From assembly GCA_031274555.1 (NCBI GenBank), contig JAISPZ010000115.1, positions 1-64,000 of the forward strand: 64,000 nucleotides of DNA, read 5' to 3'. This DNA is from Bacteroidales bacterium (GTDB lineage: Bacteria; Bacteroidota; Bacteroidia; Bacteroidales; P3). The position numbers and the translations under genes are program-made. The number at the start of each line of letters is the position of its first letter. Positions within the stretch are counted from its first letter, which is position 1. Shown one piece after another: positions 1 to 7,683 of the stretch. The notes under the pieces are model-generated. The model was not told where the DNA came from. It did no database searches and worked only from the letters and a program-made list of their open reading frames with translations.

Positions 1-118
1 TCAATTCGCTAAAATGCAGATGTTAATTGTCAATTGTTAATTGTCAATTGTCAATTCGCTAAAATGCAGATGTTAATTGTCAATTGTTAATTGTCAATTG
101 TCAATTCGCTAAAATGCA
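1..118. repeat. 50-bp tandem repeat built on AATTGTY heptamers
   Basis: Two full 50-bp units (1-50 and 51-100) and a partial third (101-118) are almost identical. Inside each unit the second half is itself a run of 7-bp steps alternating ttaattg and tcaattg. The same heptamer on the opposite strand reappears at 13877-13925. The rest of the sequence up to dapD (119-198) is AT-rich and I see no clear promoter in it. Confidence 0.9.
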
Positions 119-198
119 AAATAGAATGTAGAATTGGCGGACGCAAAAATGTAGAGTTGGTAATTCTAAATTCTTAATTTTTAATTATAATATAAAGT

Positions 199-1005
199 AT
201 GGAAAACACTATCAATGAAGCGTATATCAACCGCTCCAAATTAAAGGAAACAGCAACCATAGAAGCTGTGAAAGAAGCAATTCATCTTCTTGATACAGGA
301 AAAATTCGCGTTGCCGAAAGCGACGGCAACACCGTTGTTGCACACAAATGGGTGAAGAAAGCAATAATTCTCTATTTCGGAATTGCAGAAATGGAAACTT
401 TTAACCTGCCACCATTCGAGTTTTACGACAAAATTCCACTCAAAAAAAATTACGACAAACTCGGCGTTCGCATTGTTCCTCACGCAATAGCGAGGTACGG
501 CTCTTATATCGCACCGGGCGCAATACTTATGCCCTCTTACGTAAATATCGGCGCGTACGTCGGCGAAGGAACTCTTGTGGACACATGGGCTACCGTCGGC
601 TCATGCGCCCAAATAGGAAAAAACGTACATTTGAGCGGGGGCGTTGGAATTGGCGGCGTTCTTGAGCCTGTACAGGCAAGCCCTGTGGTTATAGAGGACA
701 ACTGCTTTATCGGCTCGCGCTCTATTGTTGTAGAGGGTGCTCATATCGGCAGTGAAGCCGTTATCGGTGCGGGAGTTACAATAACACAGTCCACGAAAAT
801 TATTGACGTAAGCGGAGAACAGCCGCAAGAATTTCGCGGTTACGTTCCGCCACGCTCGGTAGTTATTCCGGGTGCACTCTCTAAGAAATTTCCCGCAGGA
901 ACGTACAACGTGCCCTGCGCACTCATTATAGGTAAACGAAAAGAATCGACTGATAAAAAAACTACGCTGAACGCCGCACTGCGCGACTTCGGGGTGACGG
1001 CGTGA
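199..1005 (+). CDS. dapD: 2,3,4,5-tetrahydropyridine-2,6-dicarboxylate N-succinyltransferase
   Basis: The 268-residue product is a DapD-type succinyltransferase, which transfers succinyl from succinyl-CoA to tetrahydrodipicolinate in the lysine/meso-diaminopimelate branch, so it supplies cell-wall precursors in the cytoplasm. An N-terminal helical region (about 1-95) is followed by a left-handed beta helix of hexapeptide repeats (about 100-235), visible as IAPGAI, VNIGAYV, CFIGSRS and VIGAGV. The length matches the usual 270 or so residues. The ATG at 199 starts MENTINEAYINRS, a normal family N-terminus. It stands alone: a heptamer repeat lies upstream and a GC-rich repeat patch downstream, with no other lysine genes nearby. 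Confidence 0.93.
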   Translation: MENTINEAYINRSKLKETATIEAVKEAIHLLDTGKIRVAESDGNTVVAHKWVKKAIILYFGIAEMETFNLPPFEFYDKIPLKKNYDKLGVRIVPHAIARYGSYIAPGAILMPSYVNIGAYVGEGTLVDTWATVGSCAQIGKNVHLSGGVGIGGVLEPVQASPVVIEDNCFIGSRSIVVEGAHIGSEAVIGAGVTITQSTKIIDVSGEQPQEFRGYVPPRSVVIPGALSKKFPAGTYNVPCALIIGKRKESTDKKTTLNAALRDFGVTA

Positions 1006-1335
1006 GAGGTGCGCCGAACGATGAACCGAGCAACGCCACGCGCGGCTGCGGGGGGGCAGCGCAAGAGCTGCGGGGGGCAGCGTGAAAGCCGCACCGAATG
1101 ATGAACCGAGCAACGCCACGCGCGGCTGCGGGGTAACAGCGCAAGAATTGCCACGAACAACGCTTTGCGTAAGAATGTCGTTGGGCGCGTTAAGGATAGA
1201 GCGGAAATCCTTTTTTGCAGCGGTGGACTTGCGGGGCGGGCAAAAAAGATTGGAGCGATAGCCTGACCCGCAGCCCCGAGCCTGCGAGGGACTGCGGGGA
1301 ACGCTAAAATAATAATAACTAATTTTTCACAAATT
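1006..1335. repeat. GC-rich intergenic patch with a duplicated 43-bp motif and nested hairpins
   Basis: This 330-bp gene-free stretch is far richer in G+C than its surroundings. A motif of about 43 bp occurs at 1011-1053 and 1091-1133 (80 bp apart, nearly identical, centred on gaaccgagcaacgccacg). Downstream are three inverted repeats: AAGGAT/ATCCTT (1192-1212), CTTTTTTGC/GCAAAAAAG (1210-1218 and 1240-1248) and CCCGCAG/CTGCGGG (1267-1298). The two phrases GGATAGAGCGGAAATCC and GATTGGAGCGATAGCC look like diverged versions of one another. Open frames on the minus strand here are low-complexity and I do not consider them genes. From memory, similar intergenic repeats occur in other Bacteroidota, but I cannot confirm that here. 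Confidence 0.75.
1192..1216 (+). terminator. possible intrinsic terminator after dapD
   Basis: A 6-bp perfect stem AAGGAT/ATCCTT with a 9-nt loop runs directly into a T tract (1211-1216). It lies about 190 nt downstream of the dapD stop inside the GC-rich patch, so it could equally be just part of that repeat element. Confidence 0.4.
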
Positions 1336-2175
1336 ATGAAGGATTTTGAAATAACGGAAAAAACTATTGATGTTGAGAGAATTATAAAAAGCAAATTCAA
1401 GCATATTCCGCGCTTTGTTTTCAGATATATAAAAAAAATTCTCCACGAAGATGACCTTAACGATGGTCTTTATAATATGCGTGAATATCATGGTATTGAC
1501 TTCGCGACAAAGACGATTGAATGGCTCGGCTGCAATGTTGTGATAAGTCACGCTGAACGTATTCCATATAGCGGTCGCTGTCTTCTGGCATCAAATCATC
1601 CGCTTGGCGGTCTTGACGGACTTGCAATTATAAGCGAAATCGGTAAAATCCGAAAGGACATACTTTTCCCTGTAAATGATTTTCTTCTCGCGCTTCCTAA
1701 CCTGCGCTCAATTTTTATTCCGATAAATAAAGTTGGGAATAATACACAAAATCACGAAACGCTGCAAAATGCTTTTTTGTCCGATAATATGTTGCTCTAC
1801 TTCCCCGCTGGATTGGTGTCGCGCAAGCTGTCCCGCAAGGTTATTGCCGACCTGACGTGGAAAAAAACGTTCATCACGCAAGCGCGACAAAACGAAAGAG
1901 ATATAATTCCTGTCTTCGTAAACGGACAAAATTCGCGTTTTTTTTATAACTTCGCAAGTTGGAGAAAACGGCTTGGCATTAAAGCCAATATTGAAATGGC
2001 ATATTTAGTTGATGAAATGTATAAGCAGCGCGGAAAAACTATCACACTCGTCATTGGAAAACCTATTCCGTATTCAACTTTTGATAAACGTTATCGCGAT
2101 ATTGAGTGGGCTGCAAAAGTTAGAGAACATGTATATAAATTAAAAAATGACCCAAATGTTGTTTTTGAAGCATAA
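1336..2175 (+). CDS. glsA: lysophospholipid-type O-acyltransferase, GlsA-like (glycine lipid synthesis)
   Basis: This 279-residue protein resembles PlsC-type acyltransferases. It has an NHPLGGLDG block (Asn87, His88, Asp94), which is the NH-x5-D form of the catalytic motif, and YFPAGLVSRK in the place of the FPEG-type substrate-binding block. In Bacteroides, a gene of this type next to an OlsB-like N-acyltransferase makes glycine lipids, with this enzyme adding the ester-linked acyl chain. The next gene, 3 nt downstream, is exactly such a GNAT-type acyltransferase, and that pairing is the basis of the specific name. Without the pairing only 'membrane-associated acyltransferase' would be justified. 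The start at 1336 gives MKDFEITEKT and is the first ATG after the GC-rich patch. Confidence 0.75.
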   Translation: MKDFEITEKTIDVERIIKSKFKHIPRFVFRYIKKILHEDDLNDGLYNMREYHGIDFATKTIEWLGCNVVISHAERIPYSGRCLLASNHPLGGLDGLAIISEIGKIRKDILFPVNDFLLALPNLRSIFIPINKVGNNTQNHETLQNAFLSDNMLLYFPAGLVSRKLSRKVIADLTWKKTFITQARQNERDIIPVFVNGQNSRFFYNFASWRKRLGIKANIEMAYLVDEMYKQRGKTITLVIGKPIPYSTFDKRYRDIEWAAKVREHVYKLKNDPNVVFEA

Positions 2176-2178
2176 AAT

Positions 2179-3084
2179 ATGGAAAAAATTATAGATCCGA
2201 TAGACAAATCTCTTTTGAGAAAAGAACTTAGCGAGGAGCGTTTTTTGCGCAATACAAATTTTGGCGACAATCTTCTGTATATCGTAACTGCGCATAATGC
2301 CCCGAATGTTATGCAGGAGATAGGTCGTCTGCGCGAAATAGCATTCAGACATGGTGGAGCAGGAACAGGGAAAAGTGTTGATATTGACGAATTTGATACG
2401 ATGGAAAATCCATACAAACAGCTTATTGTGTGGGAGCCTGAATCTCAGGAAATTCTCGGTGGATACCGCTTTATAGAAGGATACAATGTCCAATTCGACG
2501 AAAACGGACAGCCCCGTCTTTCTTCTACGGAAATTTTTTCATTTACAAAAAAATTTTTAGACGAATATTTACCGAAAACTATTGAGTTTGGTCGCTCGTT
2601 CGTGCAGCCGAACTATCAATCGCAAAAAAAAGTAATGTACTCTTTGGATAACCTTTGGGATGGGATTGGTGCGCTGATAACAAGCAATCCGCACATACAT
2701 TATTTTTTCGGAAAAGTTACGATGTACCAGCATTTCAACAGGCAGGCGAGAGATCTTATTCTCTATTTCGCTCAAAAATATTTTCCCGACAACGAAAACC
2801 TCGTCATCCCTGTCGAAAGATTAATACTTGAAACGCCATTAGAAAAACTTGAGAGATTTTATGACGGACTCTCGTTAGACGAAGCATATAAAGCAATGTC
2901 CAAAGCTGTGCGCGACCTGGGCGAGAATATCCCTCCTCTTTTTAATTCCTATATAAAGTTAAGCGAAACAATGAAAACGTTTGGCACTGCGGTAAATCAC
3001 CATTTCGGCAATGTTGAAGAAACAGGTATTCTTGTTACTATTACCGATATTTACGACTCGAAAAAAGAACGTCATCTACTTTAA
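2179..3084 (+). CDS. glsB: GNAT-fold N-acyltransferase, GlsB/OlsB-like
   Basis: The 301-residue product belongs to the hemolysin/OlsB-like acyltransferase group. The features I recognise are LREIAFRHGGAGTGKSVDIDEFD near residue 50 and GGYRFI, TIEFGRSFVQP and the LDNLWDGIG block in the middle. Family members N-acylate an amino acid head group (ornithine, or glycine in Bacteroidales) with a 3-hydroxy fatty acid from acyl-ACP. It follows the GlsA-like gene by 3 nt and ends 7 nt before engB, so the three are probably co-transcribed. The head-group specificity is inferred from the phylum and the gene pair, not from residues I can read. Confidence 0.75.
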   Translation: MEKIIDPIDKSLLRKELSEERFLRNTNFGDNLLYIVTAHNAPNVMQEIGRLREIAFRHGGAGTGKSVDIDEFDTMENPYKQLIVWEPESQEILGGYRFIEGYNVQFDENGQPRLSSTEIFSFTKKFLDEYLPKTIEFGRSFVQPNYQSQKKVMYSLDNLWDGIGALITSNPHIHYFFGKVTMYQHFNRQARDLILYFAQKYFPDNENLVIPVERLILETPLEKLERFYDGLSLDEAYKAMSKAVRDLGENIPPLFNSYIKLSETMKTFGTAVNHHFGNVEETGILVTITDIYDSKKERHLL

Positions 3085-3091
3085 TTTCACA

Positions 3092-3682
3092 ATGATACAG
3101 CAAGCCGAATTTGTTAAAAGCAGCAGCGATTACAAGGATTGTCCACAAGATGATATTCCTGAATTTGCCTTTATTGGACGGTCCAATGTGGGCAAATCGT
3201 CCTTGCTTAATATGCTAGTCGGCAATAGTTCATTGGCAAAAATATCATCCAAACCCGGAAAGACACGCTTGATAAATCTCTTTGCAATAAATAGAGGGAA
3301 ATGGCGAATGGTTGATTTACCGGGCTACGGCTACGCTGCTATTTCAAAAATGGAACAGGAAAAATTTAAGAAGATGATAGATGGCTATATGCTCTATCGT
3401 AAAAATCTTGCATCTGTTTTTGTATTGGTGGACACACGCCTTGCTCCCCAGCCGATAGACTTGGATTTTATAAATTATCTCGGTAAAAACAGTATTCCGT
3501 TTGCTATTGCGGGGACTAAGTCGGACAAAAGTTCTAACGCTGTTGTCAGGAGCAATATTGAGCAACTTCAAAATGCAATGCTTCGGACGTGGTCGGAGCT
3601 TCCGCCTGTTTTTATCACTTCGTCAAAAACAAATACCGGTAGAGAAGAAATTATAAACTATATTGAACATATACTACAATGA
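3092..3682 (+). CDS. engB: ribosome biogenesis GTPase EngB (YsxC/YihA)
   Basis: EngB is an essential GTPase in 50S subunit assembly. The start chosen is ATG 3092, giving MIQQAEFVKSS and a 196-residue protein of normal family length. The open frame runs further upstream but would then overlap glsB with an unrelated leader. G motifs are complete: G1 GRSNVGKS (residues 29-36), G3 DLPG (75-78) and G4 TKSD (142-145), with the family signature KPGKTRLIN after G1. The stop codon TGA (3680-3682) overlaps the ATG that begins a copy of the dispersed hairpin element. Confidence 0.93.
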   Translation: MIQQAEFVKSSSDYKDCPQDDIPEFAFIGRSNVGKSSLLNMLVGNSSLAKISSKPGKTRLINLFAINRGKWRMVDLPGYGYAAISKMEQEKFKKMIDGYMLYRKNLASVFVLVDTRLAPQPIDLDFINYLGKNSIPFAIAGTKSDKSSNAVVRSNIEQLQNAMLRTWSELPPVFITSSKTNTGREEIINYIEHILQ

Positions 3683-3733
3683 AACGAGCACGGCAGATGT
3701 TGTGCGAGTTCCGTAAAAACAATTTACAAACGT
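3679..3733 (+). repeat. dispersed hairpin element, copy A (short form), upstream of mutA
   Basis: The left arm ATGAAACGAGCA (3679-3690) and right arm TGCGAGTTCCGT (3703-3714) form an imperfect hairpin with only a 12-nt loop. The right arm carries G instead of A at its second-last base, giving a T-G wobble with the left arm where most copies have T-A. The element begins on the engB stop codon and its AT-rich tail ends at the mutA ATG (3734), so it occupies the entire intergenic space. Confidence 0.75.
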
Positions 3734-5449
3734 ATGAAGAAACAACTATTCTCGGAATTTCCTCCCGTATCCAAACAACAATGGGAAGACGTAATCGTTA
3801 AGGACCTCAAAGGTGCGGACTACGAAAAAAAACTTGTATGGAAAACAGACGAGGGCTTTGATGTGCGCCCCTATTACGTAGCAGAAGACGGCACAGGTTT
3901 GGAATATTTAAAAGAATTTTCAGGTAAAAGTATAAACGGAAATCCTAACGATTGGGAAGTTCGCCAAGATTTTTCCGGCAATAACATCGCTCATCTCGCA
4001 GCAGACGCTGCAAAGAAAGGGGCACAGTCTGTCGGCATTTCCGTAAAAAATGTAAATTCAGTCGAAGAAATGTCGATACTTTTGCAAGGTATAGATCCAC
4101 TCGTAACAGGAATTCATTTTACGGAAAGTCCATCTGTCCTCGAAACTATGTCACTTTTTGCAGAATATCTTGACAAAAATAAAATAGACGGTGCGAAGAT
4201 TTACGGCTCGGTTAGCGGTTGCAACAAAGATGCCGCCGCAGTTATTGCAAAATATGGTGTAGCATTTCCACGTTTTCGTTTTATCGAAATAAAGGCTGTC
4301 GAACTTCGTAATATGGGCAGCACAATCGCGCAGGAACTCGGTTTTGCAATATCCAACGCTGTCGCCGTTCTGGATGATCTTACCGAAAAAGGTTTAAGCG
4401 TGGACGAGATTATTCCGCGTATGACAATTCATTTTGCAACAGGCTCAAACTATTTTATGGAGATTGCAAAAATTCGTGCAGCACGTGTGTTATTTAATGC
4501 TATTGCAACGCAGTATGGTGCTTCCGTAAAAGATATTTTTATTCATAGCAGTTCTTCAACTTGGAATAAAACGATTTTCGACCCTTATGTAAATATGCTT
4601 CGTTCAACAACAGAAACAATGAGTGCAGCCATTGGTGGTGCAAATTCTATATCTACCATAGCATTTGATGAGATGTACGAAAAGAATGATGATTTTTCTG
4701 CCCGCACTGCCCGCAATCAGCAAATAATTTTAAAGGAAGAGTCGTTTATAGACAAAGTTGCTGACCCTGCTGCGGGTTCATATTACGTTGAGCAAATAAG
4801 CGACTCGCTTGCCGAAGAAGCATGGAAATTATTTTTGACGATAGAGGAAAAAGGCGGATATTACGCTGCCCGCACGGAGTACGTTATACCCGAAGTTGAA
4901 AAGAGTGCTGCAAGACATCTTAAAGACGTTTCTTCTCGAAAAAAGTTTGTGCTTGGCGTAAACCAATATCCTAACCTGAACGAAACTATGCTTGATAAAT
5001 TGTCGGGTTCTTTTGAAGGTATGCGTGCTTCTGCTGAGATTGAAACGTTGCGTCTGCAAACAGAAAAGAGCGAGCGCAAACCGAAAGTATTTTTGCTCAC
5101 TTATGGAAGTCTTGGTATGCGTAAGGCACGTGCAGGATTTGCGACAAACTTTTTCGGTTGCGCTGGCTACGAGATTATGGACAACGCAGGTTTCAAAACA
5201 GGTGCAGAGGGTGCTGCAGCTGCTTTGGCGGCAGGTGCGGATATCACTGTACTTTGCAGTAGCGACGAGGAATATACAGCTCTCGTTTCCGAAGCAGTGC
5301 CACTTCTAAAAGGGAAGACTGCTGTCGTTCTCGCGGGTTATCCGAAAGAACAGATAGAAGAATTTTCTGCGCAAGGTGTTGAAGAATTTATTCATGTTCG
5401 CTCAAACGTTTTGGAAGTGTTGCAAAAATTTCAAAAAAGACTATTGTAA
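3734..5449 (+). CDS. mutA: methylmalonyl-CoA mutase small (beta) subunit
   Basis: The 571-residue protein matches the small subunit of adenosylcobalamin-dependent methylmalonyl-CoA mutase, which with MutB interconverts succinyl-CoA and methylmalonyl-CoA in propionate production. It has the N-terminal substrate-binding TIM-barrel fold (LFSEFPPVSKQQWEDVIVKDLKG at the start, GGANSISTIAFDEM and the RTARNQQIILKEE block near 290-330). The C-terminal flavodoxin-like domain lacks the DxHxxG cobalamin-binding motif, as expected for the non-catalytic subunit. It is somewhat shorter than the 600 or so residues I would expect. The usual partner mutB is not adjacent: a four-copy hairpin array and rfbA follow instead. 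Confidence 0.9.
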   Translation: MKKQLFSEFPPVSKQQWEDVIVKDLKGADYEKKLVWKTDEGFDVRPYYVAEDGTGLEYLKEFSGKSINGNPNDWEVRQDFSGNNIAHLAADAAKKGAQSVGISVKNVNSVEEMSILLQGIDPLVTGIHFTESPSVLETMSLFAEYLDKNKIDGAKIYGSVSGCNKDAAAVIAKYGVAFPRFRFIEIKAVELRNMGSTIAQELGFAISNAVAVLDDLTEKGLSVDEIIPRMTIHFATGSNYFMEIAKIRAARVLFNAIATQYGASVKDIFIHSSSSTWNKTIFDPYVNMLRSTTETMSAAIGGANSISTIAFDEMYEKNDDFSARTARNQQIILKEESFIDKVADPAAGSYYVEQISDSLAEEAWKLFLTIEEKGGYYAARTEYVIPEVEKSAARHLKDVSSRKKFVLGVNQYPNLNETMLDKLSGSFEGMRASAEIETLRLQTEKSERKPKVFLLTYGSLGMRKARAGFATNFFGCAGYEIMDNAGFKTGAEGAAAALAAGADITVLCSSDEEYTALVSEAVPLLKGKTAVVLAGYPKEQIEEFSAQGVEEFIHVRSNVLEVLQKFQKRLL

Positions 5450-5757
5450 TGAAACGAGTATGGCAAATGTTGTGCGAGTTCCATATAATCAACTTATAAA
5501 CGTATGAAACGAGCATGGCAAATCTTGACACCCAAAGACAAATGTGTATGTGCGAGTTCCATATAATCAACTTATAAACGTATGAAACGAGCAGGGCAAA
5601 TCTTGACACCCAAAGACAAATGTTTATGTGCGAGTTCCATACGACCTATTGACAACAAATTATAGACGTATGAAACGAGCAGGGCAAATCTTGACACCCA
5701 AAGACAAATGTTTATATGCGAGTTCCATACGACCTATTGACAACAAATTATAACCGT
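5449..5757 (+). repeat. tandem array of four hairpin elements (copies B-E) between mutA and rfbA
   Basis: Four head-to-tail units start at 5449, 5504, 5582 and 5670 and have lengths 55, 78, 88 and 88 bp. The left arm reads ATGAAACGAGCA (GTA in B) and the right arms TGCGAGTTCCAT lie at 5473-5484, 5551-5562, 5629-5640 and 5717-5728. Unit B has the short loop seen before mutA, while C-E contain the longer core with ttgacacccaaagacaaatg. Each unit ends in ACGT or CCGT directly before the next ATG. The first unit starts inside the mutA stop (TAATG) and the last ends at the rfbA ATG. Each unit also holds a short open frame of 16-27 codons starting MKRAWQ, MKRVWQ or MKRAGQ. This fills the whole 308-bp gap. 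Confidence 0.9.
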
Positions 5758-6615
5758 ATGAAAGGAATTATACTCGCCGGTGGTGCTGGCACACGTTTAC
5801 ATCCTCTTACGCTTGCTTCGAGCAAGCAGATGATGCCTGTATATGACAAACCGATGATTTACTATCCGCTCTCCACCCTGCTTATGGGCGGAATACGCGA
5901 AATTCTGATTATATCTACTCCGCAGGACTTGCCGAATTTTGAGCGACTTCTTGGGGACGGTTCAAATCTCGGATGTAAATTTTCGTACAAAGTACAGGAA
6001 GTTCCCAACGGACTTGCGCAAGCGTTTGTACTCGGCGCGGAATTTATCGGTGGCGACAAGGTTGCACTTGTTCTTGGCGACAATATTTTTCATGGGGCTG
6101 GACTTCCCGACCTTATGAAAGCAAATAACGACCCTGATGGTGGTGTTATCTTTGCCTATCACGTAGCAGACCCTGAACGTTACGGTGTCGTTGAATTTGA
6201 CGACACAGGCAAAGCGATTTCCATCGAAGAAAAGCCACAAAATCCAAAGTCAAACTATGCTGTTCCTGGTCTTTATCTCTATGATAATTCCGTTGTGGAA
6301 ATCGCAAAAAACCTTGCACCGAGCAAGCGTGGGGAGTATGAAATAACGGATGTAAACAGGGTTTATCTCACACAGGGAAAATTAAAAGTTGCGATACTCG
6401 GTCGTGGTACTGCGTGGCTCGACACAGGGACGTTTGAGTCCTTATTGCAAGCGTCACAATTCGTACAAACAATTGAAGACAGGCAAGGTTTAAAAATAGG
6501 ATGTATCGAAGAGATCGCCTATCAACAAAAGTTCATAAGCAAAGAGCAACTGCGCCTCTTGGCTGAACCGTTATTAAAAAGCGGCTACGGCAAATACTTG
6601 ATGGAACTTGATTAA
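5758..6615 (+). CDS. rfbA: glucose-1-phosphate thymidylyltransferase
   Basis: RfbA makes dTDP-glucose from dTTP and glucose-1-phosphate, the first step of dTDP-rhamnose synthesis for surface polysaccharide. The start at ATG 5758 gives [18 protein letters not shown], the canonical N-terminus, and 285 residues. An upstream in-frame start at 5716 would only translate the hairpin repeat. Visible motifs are the nucleotide-binding GGAGTRLHP (8-16), [26 protein letters not shown] and the EEKPxxPKSNYAV sugar-binding block. No rfbB, rfbC or rfbD is adjacent, so the gene is detached from the usual cluster. It is convergent with the next gene, with 30 nt between stops and no obvious terminator. Confidence 0.94.
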   Translation: MKGIILAGGAGTRLHPLTLASSKQMMPVYDKPMIYYPLSTLLMGGIREILIISTPQDLPNFERLLGDGSNLGCKFSYKVQEVPNGLAQAFVLGAEFIGGDKVALVLGDNIFHGAGLPDLMKANNDPDGGVIFAYHVADPERYGVVEFDDTGKAISIEEKPQNPKSNYAVPGLYLYDNSVVEIAKNLAPSKRGEYEITDVNRVYLTQGKLKVAILGRGTAWLDTGTFESLLQASQFVQTIEDRQGLKIGCIEEIAYQQKFISKEQLRLLAEPLLKSGYGKYLMELD

Positions 6616-6645
6616 GTTGCAGGGGTCAAACGATGTATTCAAAAA

Positions 6646-7602
6646 TCACCACTTGCATAGCCGAAAAATCTTGATTTGAAATCTCTTTAATGGACTCATT
6701 TTTCCTTTCTCGACAACAAAATAAGGCATTTGCTTAGCACCAAAACCTCTGAAAAAATGTTCTACTCCTTTTATCATAGAGCCTTCAAAATCAAAAGAAG
6801 TAGAATGTTGAGATACTTCATTTATTGCTTCCCAAAGAGTGAGAGCGTGCGCCCCTGACTGCCTCAATTCAGGGTCACCTCCTCCTGCTATGTAATAAGC
6901 GTTATTTTTCTGCCAAACGACAAACACAGCCGTATGCAAACGTCCGTCCACATCGTAAGCACCCCATATATCCCCTTGATTTCGTTTACGTGAATATTCA
7001 ATCAGTCTTTTTAAAAAGTCAGGATGATATGGCCTTAGTCCCTGTCGTATAAATGTTTTGTCTGTTATTTCGACAAATTGATTTATATCAACATTTTTTC
7101 TCACTTCCAATTTATACTTATCTCTCGCTTTTTGAATGTTCCGCCGTACGTTTTCATTCAAATTTTTCCACAGCACATCTTTGTTTTCAATATCCGACAA
7201 AAGGTAGGTATAACGTGTAGTCTGGCGATACCCTTTCCAATAAAATGGCAACCAATCGGTAAATGAATAATGAAAACTTTGTGAGAAATAAGTGGATGAC
7301 GGCAACTGTTTAATGAAATTTTCGCAGACAGTTTGCTTTCTGTATAAATCTTTGGAATAGCTTTTATCCTCAAATGACGGATTAAACCAAACACCCATCG
7401 CCTGCGTATATGGCGGCATAAATATTACTCCCTTGCAAGGACTGTAAAAAGGCATTGACGCTTCAATCTCCCCCTCTCTACAACATAAAAGCACATCCCA
7501 CCCCACCTCACCACAAACACAATCAAGCCACCAATCCCGCGAATAAATCGGAATAGACAACTCCTCCGCACACAACTGCCTGTATTTTTCTTTCTCTGTC
7601 AT
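6646..7602 (-). CDS. FemAB-like / Acetyltransf_6 GNAT-fold protein
   Basis: The 318-residue protein has the double-GNAT look of FemAB or CelD-type proteins, with a LWKNLNENVRRNIQKARDKYKLEV segment in the middle followed by the C-terminal GNAT half (GAYDVDGRLHTAVFVVWQKNNAYYIAGGG, then SFDFEGSMIKGVEHFFRGFGAK). Family members transfer aminoacyl or acyl groups to peptidoglycan precursors or polysaccharides. The substrate here is unknown. There is no signal peptide, so it should act in the cytoplasm. The position beside rfbA and a polysaccharide-type acetyltransferase hints at a surface glycan role, but this is only context. The start is the ATG at 7602. Confidence 0.7.
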   Translation of the reverse strand: MTEKEKYRQLCAEELSIPIYSRDWWLDCVCGEVGWDVLLCCREGEIEASMPFYSPCKGVIFMPPYTQAMGVWFNPSFEDKSYSKDLYRKQTVCENFIKQLPSSTYFSQSFHYSFTDWLPFYWKGYRQTTRYTYLLSDIENKDVLWKNLNENVRRNIQKARDKYKLEVRKNVDINQFVEITDKTFIRQGLRPYHPDFLKRLIEYSRKRNQGDIWGAYDVDGRLHTAVFVVWQKNNAYYIAGGGDPELRQSGAHALTLWEAINEVSQHSTSFDFEGSMIKGVEHFFRGFGAKQMPYFVVEKGKMSPLKRFQIKIFRLCKW

Positions 7603-7683
7603 TTGTCGGGGTTATATATTTCAAACAATAAACTTACTTCCGCTATTTTATAAATCCGAATTTGTCCGCATTAACCCAAAAAG

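Noticed and set aside
601..1400. Overlapping minus-strand open frames across dapD and the GC-rich patch
   Set aside because: They are rich in Arg, Ala and Pro as expected from antisense reading of GC-rich repeats, overlap dapD and have no recognisable domain.
5521..5560. Sigma-70 style TTGACA/TATATG promoter inside the hairpin core
   Set aside because: The spacing looks attractive in one copy, but Bacteroidota do not use this consensus and the other copies break the -10 part.
5449..5757. Possible CRISPR array
   Set aside because: The units are 55-88 bp long, nearly identical over their whole length and unequal in size, and there are no unique spacers or cas genes.
5449..5757. Integron attC-like cassette sites
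   Set aside because: The hairpins have an attC-like imperfect stem, but I see no RYYYAAC/GTTRRRY core boxes at the ends and no integron integrase in the window.
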